A stretch of 64,000 nt of DNA. It comes from Owenia fusiformis (lineage: Eukaryota > Annelida > Polychaeta > Sabellida > Oweniidae). The notes below the pieces were generated by a model. It searched no databases. It was not told the DNA's origin and saw nothing but the letters and a program-made list of their open reading frames with translations. Position numbers and translations under genes: made by a program. The stretch lies in NCBI GenBank assembly GCA_903813345.2, contig CAIIXF020000007.1, positions 36,238,538 through 36,302,537 of the forward strand, read 5' to 3'. Of the stretch, positions 12,101 to 27,100 are shown one piece after another (positions within the stretch are counted from its first letter, which is position 1; every line of letters begins with the position of its first letter).

Positions 12101-15100
12101 TCACCATAGATATCAACACGCAGCAGCCAAACCGTAGGTCTCACGACGACCGTACATCGGGTTCACGGATTTCATAGGTTACAATTGACTTTTCCGAACC
12201 ATAGAACCCCTTCTGGATGCATTCAGAAAAAACTACACACGTCGTAGGGCCGCCCTACGCTGATCGTGCGTCATCATTTATCAGCCGTACGGGAATCGTA
12301 GTTTTTCCTCATAATCAAGATACGCCGTACGGCTATCTTAGCAAATGTGACTGCTAAATTATCTGACTGCAGAAATACTTAGGCAACCGTAGAAATCCTA
12401 CTCACCACAGAAATGATAGACCGTACGGTGACGTGAGGCTAAGAATCCATGATAGTAATTGAATACGGTTTTAAATTTAATTTCAAAATTTTAATTTCTT
12501 TGAATACCTGTGTTAAAGATAAACATAAATGCAATGAATCTTAAAGTACGAACACGTATTTTTGTAATGAGACTAGCAAATTAAACCATTGCATTCTTGG
12601 AAATTCAAGATGGGTTGGTTGAATTAATCTTATTATGTTTTATTCAAATAGTTTGCATTCGCCTGATAGAATTAGCATTCTCTGTTCGCATTTAGCGCTA
12701 GACCTAATAAAAGTTAAGAAGTCACGAATCCCAGATTGTTTCAAGTGTAAATAAAGAATAAATCTAACCTGCATTCCATGTCTAGATAGGTAAAAAGCAA
12801 TTCCGAAAATGCCGGCGTTAATATTCTATTAATATCGCTCTTTATTATGGGTGGTATATACGTATTGTTTTAGTTCATTTGAAATGATTTCTTTGGGTTT
12901 GGAATGGCAACAACTCGGCATTCATTTTTTGATTCAAAAATGGCGCCACAAAACTTTTGGAATGCCAAGGCATCAATCTAGCATCAATGACGTCATAACA
13001 ATGTCGTAAAGAACCACTTTACGGTTGAAATGGCAGCTCCGTGGTCCAGTTCATATGCAAAACCCGGGGCTCAATAACAATTAAAAGGATAATGATAGAA
13101 CAATAAAACTAAGTTGGATTGAAAGATATATCTTTATTCTAACTTATTATCAAGTTTAAGGGACAAAACTTCGCATTCCCTTTAAAGAAAATAGGATATA
13201 GGCATGGTGGCCAGGTCCCTAGAACATGCAGGAGAATCATGGTTGTCACATTTTAAAATGCAGAAATGAGCATGAGGTAGATTCTACAACAGCCAAGACT
13301 GCACAAATTGATAGAATAGTCAGAAAATGCAAAAATGATTAAGGGGGTGGAAAAATTCTTCAACAGCCAAGACTGCATAATTGATAGAACAGGGAAATCT
13401 GCAGTACTTATTTGAGTTGAAATGATCAGCAAAAGGCATGACTCGGGTGTTCTATTTAGATTAGATTGAAATTAATGTTGGCACTCTGACAGGGCTCTCT
13501 CTCTGAGTTGCCTTTAGTTCTCCTCTTGACACACTTTTCAAGCTTTTTCCTTTCAAATCTTAGTGAAAAGTCTGAGGGTTTTGGCAATTCTGTACCATTT
13601 ATTGTCTTGGCAACATGCCTGTATACATTATTTCTTGCTAATTTTATTCTTTTCTGCTCAGTTTTGCATTTTAAATAATTATCACTTATGCTTCATATTT
13701 CTTTTGAGTATGGCTTTATTGTTTCACCACGCGGTCCTAACTTTGACCGTTAATTTGAATTTTTGACCTACCAGGTGCTTGAAAATCAAGGATTGTGAGT
13801 CTCATACTGCACTGTTCTTCTTCAAACTTATACCATTAAAAGCAAACAAAATTGCCTTTCTATTGGTGCATTACTTTATTGTAAAGAGTCACTCGTTCTT
13901 GCAGCGTTTTGTTCCCCAGCTGTTAGAAGGCCTCCTTACAGCTGGGGACCAAAATGCCGCTGGAAGTAGGGACTCTGTTGGAAAGAATAATGAACCATCA
14001 GGAAGGGATTTTTGTTTTGTTATGCTTTGAATGGAACAAGTTTGAAGAAAAACGGTGCAGTTTGAGACTCGTAATCCTTGATTTTCAAACATCCAGTAGG
14101 TCAAAAATTCAAATTAACGGTCGAAGTTAGGACCGCGTGTTCACGCTTTGCTTCATATACGTTTCCATTTAGGCATTGAGAATGGCCAGCTTACTATCGC
14201 AACATCTACTGCATCAGTGGCATCATCACATGCTAGGCAAACTGTGGCCGACACTATATCAGTTACATCATCTGCTTTAATAGGCTCAGGTATAGATCAA
14301 ACAAAATAAGAAATTAGAAAAACATTCATGAATATGTCTATTTAGTTGATCTGACATACGTTTTTCAGAAACATTTTACATGTGTCTTCTACTAACTGAT
14401 ACAGTTCTATGACTGTAGTACATACAAGATTATCTTAAAAATGCCTGTTATAGATGAACATTTGGTAGAATATGAATTCTACCAAACAGATGTACGTTCA
14501 CATTCACACCAGTGTTGTTTTTAAACTGTGACCCGTTCTTTTATACATATGTTTATATTGTAGGCTGGCTGGATCCTAAATCAGAGGTGTTAAGCAATGG
14601 TCCTATTGGAGCATTAATGGGGCCAATTAAACCCAAGGCCCTCTCGATGGCTTCTAAAGGTTCAAGCTTCGGAGATTCTTTAGGGTCAGTATGTTTATTA
14701 AAAAAATCAAGATTACATGTGTTCATTGTCACGATTATTTATTTAATCTTGGAGTTAAAAAATTATGCTTAAGTTGAATTTAAACAAACTGAAAAGAAAC
14801 TTAAATGAGGAAATCTGAGAAAATACTTAGATATTCCATAATATTTACCAACAAAATTTTTATTATTCAATTTGTCTAATTTTTTCATTTATTTTGTTGT
14901 TTAATGAGCCAGGAAACTTAACTGACCATTATGAAGTTTGCTAAAGTTTAAAATTTAAATTTAAGTTTAAAATTTTATTCTGTCCATTGTATTTGCATTT
15001 TTGAAATTTAGTGGTCATTAATACTAGATTATATATCATTTGTTCTAGTCATTTGTCCTACTTATCGTGATGTCACATGTCATATTAGAAAGTATTATTT

Positions 15101-18100
15101 GATATTATTATGAGAATTAAATTAAGCTTTGTGTTCTCTCCATGAATATCCGACTTTCTCATGATATGTAATCTAATTTTGTAATCCCTCATTTTAATTA
15201 AGATTTTTACCTATCAACCAGATTTTACTAGTCATGGGGTTACAATAGAACAATATGCAAAGGAATGACTCATTTTCTCTGGCATATATTGGTTGAAAAC
15301 ATGAAATATGAACACCTGCCAATTCAAACACTTTTGGGAGTCCTTGTGGTGATTGGACTGGACAAGTTATATTGTACAGTATATGACCTAATGTAATTGT
15401 TGATTATTTTGCAGAGATATGGGTGGGTTCAGGGTCCCCCAGAGCATGGAACAGCTACTGGAGAGACAATGGGAACAAGGATCACAGTTCCTCATGGAAC
15501 AGGGTCAACATTTTGACAGTAAGTGCCAAAATCCAAAAGCCCCTTATACTGCCAATTATGTAATGAATGGTGATGACTTATGTAGTATGGTTCCCTATTC
15601 ATTAATGTCAATTAATGATCTTATTCTAACGCTTCAGAGGAGCAAAATGGGCCAAAACCCCCTGGAGACAAAAATCGCCGAGGATCAGTCTTCAGATTGA
15701 TTTACCACTCCTTTTATAGTAGTTTATACTCAGTCAGAGCAGAGATTGTTTTGTATAGAAGGGGACCAGGGAGACCACAACAATTTGCAGAGTGATTAAA
15801 ATCCCAGGTTGAGTGGACTTATCAACTGAGTTGATATCAACTTGTTGACTGCCATCCAAAAATTAGATAACAATCCTAAATATTAGATAACAATTTGCAG
15901 AGTGATTAAAAACCCAGCTTGAGTGGACTTATCAACTGAGTTGATATCAACTTGTTGACTGCCATCCAAAAATTAGATAACAATCCTAAATATTAGATAA
16001 CAATTTGCAGAGTGATTAAAAACCCAGCTTGAGTGGACTTATCAACTGAGTTGATATCAACTTGTTGACTGCCATCCAAAAATTAGATAACAATCCTAAA
16101 TATTAGATAACAATTTGCAGAGTGATTAAAAACCCAGCTTGAGTGGACTTATCAACTGAGTTGATATCAACTTGTTGACTGCCATCCAAAAATTAGATAA
16201 CAATCCTAAATATTAGATAACAATTTGCAGAGTGATTAAAAACCCAGGTTGAGTGGACTTATCAACTGAGTTGATATCAACTTGTTGACTGCCATCCAAA
16301 AATTAGATAACAATCCTAAATATTAGATAACAATTTGCAGAGTGATTAAAAACCCAGCTTGAGTGCGCTCCTCAATTGAGTTGAGCTCTCCATGATTGCT
16401 AAAGCTGATAAGATCTGACTGCAAACTAATTGCTTCTTCTATGAATGTTCATCTCTCTGGTAGTAATGTACTATTAACGAAGTTGTTGATTTTCTTTCTC
16501 AGAGATATTTATTTTTATTTTGACGTTTCGTAGGATATCCATCCTGATTCTTCAGAAATAGAATTAGATTTGAATCAAACTGAAATAATTAATTATTACA
16601 TAACAATGAGACAAATAGCAACCGTTACTATAGAAAACTTCAATGATGTTACAATTAAAAAATTATTGAGACAAATAGCAACCATTACCATAAAAAACTT
16701 CAATGATGTAATTTAGAATTAAAAACGTTACTTATTGCTTCTTGTCGTAATTTTACATGTATGAGTCATATTAATTTTGCAAAATGTTATATAGTCAAAT
16801 TCCAAGGTGATGGGGCTATACAGAGTGCAACATAAGTGTTAGCGTGTGGTCCAGAACTCACTTTAAACCAGTCTGAAATCTTTATAGTAGGAAACACACT
16901 TCATCTGACCAAGCCTAAATTGACCAAACCAGCCCCTGATTAGCCTGTACTATTTTTTTGTGAAGTTGACCCTAGCCATTGGATTAGATTGATATACAGG
17001 GTGGGCCAAAGAACATAATTTGCATAATGTACCTGAACTGATACGGTCTGATGACCACCCAGTTAATAGTCCTGATGCAAACCCCAGTGGTTATAGGGTA
17101 TGGGGATTTCTCTATGAGATTTCATCTAGGCACCCAATCTCAAATATTGACCAACTAAAGCTGGCAACATTTAGATAAGTTGAACGAAACTTAGCCAACA
17201 TTTCATCGATACATTGTACTGCCATTTCAGTATGGTGACTTAGACTTAAAGGCTTACAGGGTGGTGGACAAATTTAAATCCTTTTTTAGATCAAATACAA
17301 TCCAAGTTGAAAGGACTTTTTACATTATTTTACTACTTGGGATCGGGACCTCTGGCAAAAGGTGTATGTAAGTTGGGAAATAAAAAAGTTTTTTAAAAAG
17401 GTGACGTTTTTTGGCCCACCCTGTAGTATATATGTATGCATTTTTATTTTTCGTATTGTTTCAGTTGCTTCATTGTTGAACTGCCTCCACCAACTCAGGG
17501 CAGAAAACCACCGTTTGGAGGAGCATATTCAATCCCTGATGACCCGTCGGGATCACCTGCTAGCTGTAAATGCCCGACTATCAATACCTCTCACCCCAAT
17601 CAACAACCAACGAGAGAGAGATGGCAGCACCAGTCAGGGAACATCCCCAGAAGCGGGAAGTGTAAGCGCGATCAGGAATCAGCGAGTGAATAATTTTGTA
17701 TCCCCAGAGAGCAGAGCGGAGACTACCCAGTCTGGGTCTAGTTCACACCAGGTTAGAACAGCTGTTGATATATATGTTTTCAAATGACGCAGTTTTGAAA
17801 ATTTTGAGAACAGATTAGAAAATAGAAATTTGAAATGGGCCAGATCTTAATCCAGGATGGTCAACCCCTGAAATGGGGGTTAAAATATTCTCATTGTCAA
17901 AGTAGCCCCATGACGAAGTAACAACATATGTTGAAGTTAGATGGAGGCCATCTATTTGTAGTGATAATATACCATATTTTATGAAAGAAGCATTATATCA
18001 AAATGTATGGGAGAGCTGACTTTACATTCTTTTGCAAAAAACAACAAGTCATATATACTGAATTTGTTCTTGATAAAGATCACTGATTGTATAAGACTAT

Positions 18101-21100
18101 GATATAGTAACATGTAAATGGGCCTTGTATGAAAAATGTAAGAAAAAATCAACAGTTTACAATTTGGCTTTTAGTCGTTAATTATACATTAACCCAATTA
18201 GAACCAATTTAATTGCTTTTGTTTTTTAACGATTTTTTCCAAAAATTTCAATTGTAGAGAACAATAGAGGTAAATATTTCAATGAATTGAAAATGTAAAA
18301 AGGGCAACATTTGATATTTCTAGGAGTCAAGTTATAGCCGTGGTCAAATAAAAGCTCCAGCATCCAACAGAGAGAACAGAGTTCAAGGTCACAGGGATAC
18401 AGGTCAAGGTCATGGTCAGAGTCCTGCACAGAACCACGTGGGACACAACAGCACAGGAGGCCAAGGACAAAGTCCACACAGTATGTCATGTATATTAACA
18501 AAGTAATTTTTACCACGTTCCAGCATTAAAGAGGGGAGGTGTATAAAACTCAGGTTTTGTTTCAAATAACATTGAAAATAAAGTGGGCACTGTTTCAGCA
18601 TAAAGTTTAACTATCGGGGGGAAGGACTGAGCCTTTGTTCAATTTGTCTTGTAAAAAAATTCAATATTGATATTGAAATATAAAATTTAGTCTCTTGTAA
18701 TGGTTATTTTTTGTCACCACAGGGAATTCATCTTTTTTTGAGACAGGCATTCAGCATCTGAGTTTGGTTGCTATCAAATACACAATTTCAACTGGGTGGT
18801 GACATTTTATTAATACCTTATTTTATTATCATACAATACTGCATTGATTGCTTATTTAAGCAAAAATCAATCTGAAATGTGATTTCAGCTAAAACAGTTC
18901 TTTACCCCATTTTAGGTAACCAACAGGGACTTAGTAGTCCTCATGCAGCCTCTAACAGGACAAGAACACCAGAGTCAAGGTCAACTGGTCAAGGTCAACC
19001 ACAGGCCCCAGGTCAAGGTCATCCAGGTCAACAACCACAGGGCCCAGGTCAAGGCCACCCAGGTCAACAACCTCAAGCCCAAGGTCAAACGGCTGCTATA
19101 GAGCAGCAACGATTAATGTTCCAGCAACATCAACACATGATGAATCAAGCCCAGGCTCTTAGTGCAGTAAGTATAGATTAATAGCCTATTTTGTAAAAAT
19201 ATAAAGTAATAGGGAGGTTAGTAGAACTTAAGTTAAGTAAGTGAGCATATTTGAGCATAAGTGAGTAATAGTGCAGTGAGCAGTATATAAAACAATAGGC
19301 TATTAGGCTAATGGGCTATTTCAGGCCATAATGCAATAGTAATGGGGAGGTAAAGCAACACATTTTTATGAGAACTTGTACATGAACATGCAGTATGATG
19401 ACCCCTAGGGATTACTGTCGCTTTCTTGATTTGATTTACAAGGGACTTAATTGCAACTATTTTACTTTACATTTATACGCATTTGGGTAAGTAAATTTTA
19501 AAGAAGGGAGAACCAGTCACTAGGGGACTATAATTCTACATGTTGACATACAAGTTTTTTTTTTTTATTAAATCTATATTTTCACATATTATTTTACAGG
19601 TTATTAACATTGTTTACTGTAGAAGGAGAGAGAGAGAGGAAGATTGATGATTTTTGTCACTTTGTATGATGATATTAATGCATGTTCTTGAAAAAATGTG
19701 TCGCTTGACCTCCCCATTTACAAAAGAGATTCATTCAAATGAAACCATCTTTGATGGAGCTGTTTCCATGTAAATTGCAGTTTACACATTTGTCTCTTGA
19801 ATATTTCAAATTCATATATATTCATGATAACCTTGACGACATGTATTAAAAGCAATAAAGAACGTAAATTCTAAATTGCTGTGATAAGGATCTAGTTGTC
19901 ATTGCCATTAAACACTTTGCTTCTCTTTTACACCTCGTTAAAATGTTAACGTTGAACATTTACACATCGGGTGTTTTTGTAGACAGATAAAGTGACAGAA
20001 AGCATTTATTGTGTCACCACAAGAAGTCTTTAGAATTCTCCTTGCACTTTGTAATTTGAATTACTGTACTCCCACTTATATTTGACGCTATTATATTTCG
20101 CGTTTTGAAATCTAGCGACTTTTATATTTCGCGTTTTGAAATTTTTTGAAATTTCGCGGCTATTAATTTCCGGGAATTTGTCATACAGGATCACTCTTCC
20201 AAATTTGATATCAGCCATGGTTGTTCCTTCACCCAATGATTTTGGCTTCTAATTTCTCTTTTTCAAAACTCAAAATGCCACGTTTTTTTAAACGATTTTA
20301 AATCGGGAGGAATTTCGCGGCTATTATATTTCTCGAATTTTCCAAAACTCGCGAAAAGCGCGAAATATAGTAGCGCGCGAAAATTACAGGGAGTACAGTA
20401 TCTCATAATGGAGAATTTTAGAGACACACAATGCATTCATTAAGAGAGAATATTATTTTATTAATTTGAATAGTATGCTTTTGAAGCAGGAGGCAGTTTT
20501 ATCGTTATTAACGAATCGTTAATAGCGAATCGTGGATTCGTTTCTATGGACACCCCATCGTTAATGGAATAATGAGACCCCTATCCATACTTGTAAAATC
20601 AATCATGGAAAACGAATAAATCGTTAAAAATCATGACGTCTTCGCGAATCGTTTACTTTTGAGATAACGGAAAACTCGTTATTAATAATTGAATTAACGA
20701 TTCGTTAATAACGAAACTTTGGAGAAATAGCCTCCAGGTGCACACCTGTAAAATGCATCCATATAAGCCTTTAAATATTGAAAATATTTAATACATTTAG
20801 TGTGAAGGTATTAAAATAATTGCACTACTAAAGTAATGCTTTTGAAAAACATTTACTGATGTTGTCAAAAGTACATCCAATATCATGTCTTATTAAGATT
20901 TCTAGGCCTTTCCCCAATTACCATTACAACTGCTCCATGAGAGGGTCTATGGTAGTTATTGCAACAATAGATACATATAATATTGACATCATTATTACGT
21001 ATATGGTATTTGTAGAATAGTAATGCAATTAAAAGTTCTCACATTTTGAGGTTAACAAAGAATCAACTCATTGTAATACAGATCGGAGCCGCCAGTTTTT

Positions 21101-24100
21101 GTTCAGAAAAAGTAAATGACAGAATCATTATTAATTTTTACCAAATCATTACTAATTTTTACCAAAAGCCTAAAAAATTGGCATTTTGGCCTCATTTCTA
21201 AGAGAATGAGCATTTGGGAAAACTGGCCTCAATTTTTACAGTGGGTGGAAATTTAAAAACAGTGCTCAAAATTTCATAGAAGTAAACAAAGTGTTTCCGC
21301 TCAAGCGCAGGATGTAAATTAGTGGCCTTCATATTTATATGAAAAAGTTGAAAACAATTCATGCAACCATTTAGGCAATGTACTTACCTTTGTATTTAGA
21401 TTTCAAATATGATATCACCTCGACTGAAACATTAATAATGAACCATAAAAATCATCATTATTTCTTTAATTGCAAATGAGTTTCTAAGAAATTGGCTTAC
21501 AAACTTATACCTACAAAATTCATAACCTCAGCAGTAGCGTCATCATCGTTGTCATTGTCATCCTGGTTATGGCCATGGCCACTGTCATTGTCTTGGTTGT
21601 CGTCGTCATTTTTGTCGTCGTCAGGAGCAGGCAGTTCTATTCGATAAAACCTTTTCTTTCTTTATCACTACAATTTTGGTATGATATTGTCATTAGGTTT
21701 GCATATAAGCAGGCAGTGTCCACATCTCACTTTTGTTGCCTTCACATTTCCAAACAAATCTTTTGATAGATTGATTTGATTATTTTAGGGATGTTGCTTG
21801 ATGTAAAATCTGGAACTGACATTTGCATTATTATATATATTATATATATAAGGAAGGCTAGTGTGAAACCTGTCTATTTCGAGATAAAGTTAATTAATCA
21901 AGCACAAGCTCTCCCAATTCACTTATTTTTCCAGTTTCATAATCATTTCACTTTATACTGTTGAAGAGTATTAGTGATGTAACATCCTGACTTTCTTACA
22001 TTCGTCACTGTAGTGTAAATAGAGTTGCACCATGCCATGAAGGCATCCAGAGATTCAGTAAAGTACAGTGTACTTTCAAAAATGTGCAGAAGTAGTTGCT
22101 TGCTAATGATGCAATATTCTAAATGAGATGATTTTCAGTTTTGTTAATGCAATTGCAATTTGTCTGTTTATGCAACAAAACAAAGCTGATATTATTCACA
22201 TCATATTCATAATATTTAACAAAACAAATCTGATATTATATACATCATATTCGTAATATTTAAGACATTCTTACAAGATTAGCATTCAAAGCAGCATAAT
22301 CAATCTCACAACATTAATATATTTTTTACATTTCATTCGTATTACATTTTAACTATACTTAGGTCCTCATTAGTCCTCTTGAAGTACACTTAGGTTCTCA
22401 TTAAGTCCTATTCACATCATATTCATAATATTTAACACATTTTTACAATCTCACAACATTAATATTTTTTAAAATTTTTTTACATTTCATCTGAGATACT
22501 ATTAAGTCCTATTGCAGTATATTTAGGCCCTCATTGGGTCCTGTTACATTATACTTAGGTTCTCATTAGGTCCTGTTGTTATATTCTCAGGCAAGTTAGG
22601 TCCTGTTGTAAGTCTTCATTTGGTCGATGTTGTTATGTATGGACAGTACGGCCATGTCATTGCTGTTTTTATCTCCATTGAGACAGATTCATCTCATCTG
22701 AATAACATTACATCTTCGAGCATTCAACTCTTTCTTCGACATCTAGAGCAACCATGTTATCATGCACTTATGAGACTGATTCACCTTATCTGAATAATAT
22801 TACGTCTTTGAGCATTCAACTCTTTCTTCGACATCTAGAGCAACCATGTTATCATGTACTTATGAGACGGATTCACCTTATCTGAATAACACTACATCTT
22901 CGAGCATTCAACTCTTTCTTCAAGATCTAGAGCAACCATGTTATCATGTATTGATATTGCAGCCATGTCCGTCCCATGGACAGTAGGATTATCTACAGTA
23001 TTATTCCTGTGTTCTTCTTCCTTGAAATTACAAGACATCACCCTTTTCATGGCTGTTTTTATCTCCTTGTGTCGCCAGGCATATATCCAAGGATTTATCA
23101 CTGAATTCCCACGGGCAACACTACCAGAAACTGCCATCACCATATATGAAAGTAAAGGTCCATCCTGTCCAATTTTTAAGACAGTTGAAATTAACAGGAA
23201 TTGAATCCAGCTTATCCAGAAAAATGCCATAATTGTACATGTTGTCATGGTGATGACTCTGTCTTTTTTTAATGTTGTCATCCTTTGGTTGTCTAACACC
23301 CCAGCCGTTTGGCCGATATCAACAATTAAATTTACTTTCCTTATATAGTATGCCATGGCTATGAAGAGACCAATGTTGATTATGAGCGCAACACCGATTT
23401 GAACTTTCAGTATTGTTAGGAATGTCTCATCAAATACAGCTGCACTTCGACATATGTCATATGGTTTCCTTATGAAGGCACCCATAAACATCGGCAGGCA
23501 TACAATAAAGAGCTCGGAAATCCACACCACGATAATTATCACACAGATTGTTTTAAATGTGATATACCTAGCATGCCAGTTGGGGTATACAGTCCTCAAA
23601 TAGCGCTCTATCATCATCAGTGTTAAATGCATTAGAGACATTAACATAGATGTTGTAACCACAAGGATCTTTAAAAAGCACAATAAGCCATCGATCTTAT
23701 CTTCTATGCGGATGATGAATGGCAGATAGTTTGTGATTGCGTGAAGGAAACACATCGTCAGACCTGCTATGAAGTCAACAATCGAGAGAGACACTATGAG
23801 GGTGTTGGTCACAGTCCTTAGATTGCGAAACTTGGCGTAAATCATGAAAACGAGCCCATTGCTGAAACAAATCAGTATCCCCAGAATCATCTCCAGGATC
23901 ATTAGAGTTATGGCCAGTGGTACTGGAATCCACTTAAACATTATTTCTGTGCCATTGATTGTACCATTATTTATTGTGCCATAGATTGTACCATTGTTTA
24001 GTGAGCTGTTGATTGTACCATTGTTTAGCGAGCTGTTGATTGTACCATAATTGTTGTTCATTGTACTATTGGCCATTGTATCCATTGCTTTGTTCATTGT

Positions 24101-27100
24101 ATCCGTTGTTATGTTCATGGTATCCATTGATGTGTTCATTGTATCCATTGATCTGTTCATTGTATCTATTGATCTACTTATCTTATCACTGAGCAATATT
24201 CCATTTGTTAATTCAAGCTAAAAAGTTTACTTTACTTTCAACGCTTTTAGCCTATGTTGTGTACTGCCTATTGCCTATTGTTGCACCTTGCCCTCAATTT
24301 CTATGACTGAACTAATCCTCTTCTCCACTTCTAATTAATATCTGCTCTAATCTGCTCAACTACATCATCTCATGTCTTTATTATTCCACCGCATGAAGTT
24401 TGAGTGGGGTATAGAGAAGCTGTCGGTCCATCTGTCCGTCCGTCCATTCGTTCTTTTGTTCATTTGTTGGTCTTTTCGATGCTGAAGAAGACATACTGTA
24501 TTTTAAAATGGCTGCCATTTTCATAAAAAATGTAAAATGTAAATAATAACTGAAATACCAGTGGAAAGATTTGATTCAAATTTTATATGCTAATGTCTTG
24601 AGTCAAAGGTGCTCTGCTCAAGAAGACATTTTCAAGTTGGCCACTGAATATCAAAATGGGCAACATTTTTCTCAAATGCCACTTGACAGATTTGGTTCAA
24701 ATTATATAAGATGATACCTAGGGACTAGAGGTGTAACTCCTGAGTCAGTAACTCGAGTACAGCTCGTCAGAGCTGCCTATACATTGCCTCGAGTTGTCCT
24801 CTAGAAACTCGCAATCTATTTCAACTCGCGAGCTAGCTATAACTCGAGTCAACTCGCGAGTTTTGCCTATCTTGTAAGCATGTAAAATGAATTCGTGTCC
24901 CAGAGATCGTGCAACATAACTTCATTAGTGGAATAAATATACCAACGATCGCCATATTTAGCGCCCGTCACCTAAAAAACACTCTAAAAGCTTCACAAAG
25001 TTCAACAAATATCGTGGAATGACAAGTTACACCAAAAATATCAGAAAAAGATCAACTATCGAAGGAACTCAAGCGGGCGATAATAGAGAAGTCACTAAAA
25101 TTGAATAAAAATGGTCCCCTTATTCTCACGTTGTTTACACGACTTTTACATAATGAAGATGATCTATCATTAAATTAAGATCATAAGTCTTAACTTTAGA
25201 TCGATAACCAGCAGTCTTTAGTATAAATAATGAAGATAATCCGGGAAAACCATTCATTCATTTGAGGGGCCCTTCTGGGTTTTCTAAAATATTGTTTGGT
25301 TAGATTCTAGCGATCTCTCGTCCTTACCGTATGCGGCGACGTCTATACCAGATCGTTTTTGATTGAAATATGAGATAACTGCAATGAATACCACACTTTC
25401 ATATGTCCCCAACGTGTTAAACAGCTTTTAGATGTGACTAAACCAGAGAAACTTGCGCCGCTAGAAGCTATAGTAATTTTGTATACCCGGGTTTACAACA
25501 TGTACTGGACGAAATGAATGAAAAAGTTTTGGAAATATTTGGCAAGTTGAACTTGAGTTGGATTTTTCTTGTGAGTTACACCTCTACTAGGGACAAAGAA
25601 GCTTTGTTCAAGCTCTGCTCTGTTCTCTGTTATCCAATACGAGCTCAAGAATTCTGAATAATACAATATATAGGGGTCATAGATTTTCCCTTATGGAATT
25701 AACTTTGTTAATCATCAATATAATATATAGGGGTCATAGATTTTCCCTTATGGAATTAACTTTGTTAATCATCAATACAATATATAGGGGTCATAGATTT
25801 TCCCTTATGGAATTAACTTTGTTAATCATCAATACAATATATAGGGGTCATAGCTTTTCCCTTATGGAATTAACTTTGTTAATCATCAATACAATATATA
25901 GGGGTCACACCTTTTCCCTTATGGAATTAACTTTGTTAATCATCAATACAATATATAGGGGTCATAGATTTTCCCTTATGGAATTAACTTTGTTAATCAT
26001 CAATACAATATATAGGGGTCATACCTTTTCCCTTATGGAATTAACTTTGTTAATCATCAATACAATATATAGGGGTCATAGCTTTTCCCTTATGGAATTA
26101 ACTTTGTTAATCATCAATACAATATATAGGGGTCATACCTTTTCCCTAATGGAATTAACTTTGTTAATCATCAATACAATATATAGGGGTCATAGATTTT
26201 CCCTTATGGAATTAACTTTGTTAATCATCAATACAATATATAGGGGCCATAGCTTTTCCCTTATGGAATTAACTTTGTTAATCATCAATACAATATATAG
26301 GGGTCATACCTTTTCCCTTATGGAATTAACTTTGTTAATCATCAATACAATATATAGGGGTCATAGATTTTCCCTTATGGAATTAACTTTGTTAATCATC
26401 AATACAATATATAGGGGTCATAGCTTTTCCCTTATGGAATTAACTTTGTTAATCATCAATACAATATATAGGGGTCATAGATTTTCCCTTATGGAATTAA
26501 CTTTGTTAATCATCAATACAATATATAGGGGTCATAGCTTTTCCCTTATGGAATTAACTTTGTTAATCATCAATACAATATATAGGGGTCATACCTTTTC
26601 CCTTATGGAATTAACTTTGTTAATCATCAATACAATATATAGGGGTCATAGATTTTCCCTTATGGAATTAACTTTGTAATTCCACAATTGTTGGTAATTT
26701 GACACCGTCCCTCCCTAACAAGTGTTATACTGTTATCCAATATCACCGAGTGTGCCGCAAATCTCTCCGGGGATTCAGTGCCTAATGGTAGATGCAATGT
26801 TATCATCATATTGGAATTTATCATAAATGATGTAACAATGTATTGTAAGATGTATTATCATACCCCCAATGTCCATTCAAGACATTTCCCCATCAACACA
26901 TGAATAAGCACATCCACCATGCAGTTAAGTCTGGGTACAACATTGACAATTAGAACAGTAGACTGATATTGTCTCCCCTTATGGTTCAGACACTACATCT
27001 GGATTCCATGGTAAATTAAAAACAACAGCATGGAAACATTGGATTACTTATCCGAGTTGACAAATGCATTTAAAACTTTGACTGAAGATACAAATAAGTT

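Larger units (their letters stand above)
22010..24385 (-). repeat. GPCR duplicon, left copy
   Basis: Similarity with 29440-32990 is not limited to the coding region. The downstream flank (AAGTACAGTGTACTTTCAAAA near 22070 and 29510) and the upstream flank (GAGCAAT near 24192 and 32826) also match. In this copy the flanking minisatellite seeds are nearly unexpanded. Boundaries are approximate. Confidence 0.75.

Noticed and set aside
16505-16555. Hammerhead-ribozyme-like - strand motif (CTGAAGA, AGGAT-GGAT-ATCCT stem, CGAAACGTC)
   Set aside because: Core-like words are present but an extra base breaks the stem II junction and no clear cleavage-site stem is visible. A covariance model search would decide.
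21569-21766. 65-residue frame MAMATVIVLVVVVIFVVV
   Set aside because: Arises from a GTC/ATT simple repeat; no conserved context.
24161-24196. Extension of GPCR copy 1 to a TTG at 24196
   Set aside because: TTG is an unlikely start in an animal mRNA; the first ATG is at 24158-24160.
25693-26679. 328-residue open frame of 19-residue repeats
   Set aside because: It exists because the minisatellite period is 57 bases and has no stop in this frame. Nothing suggests a protein.
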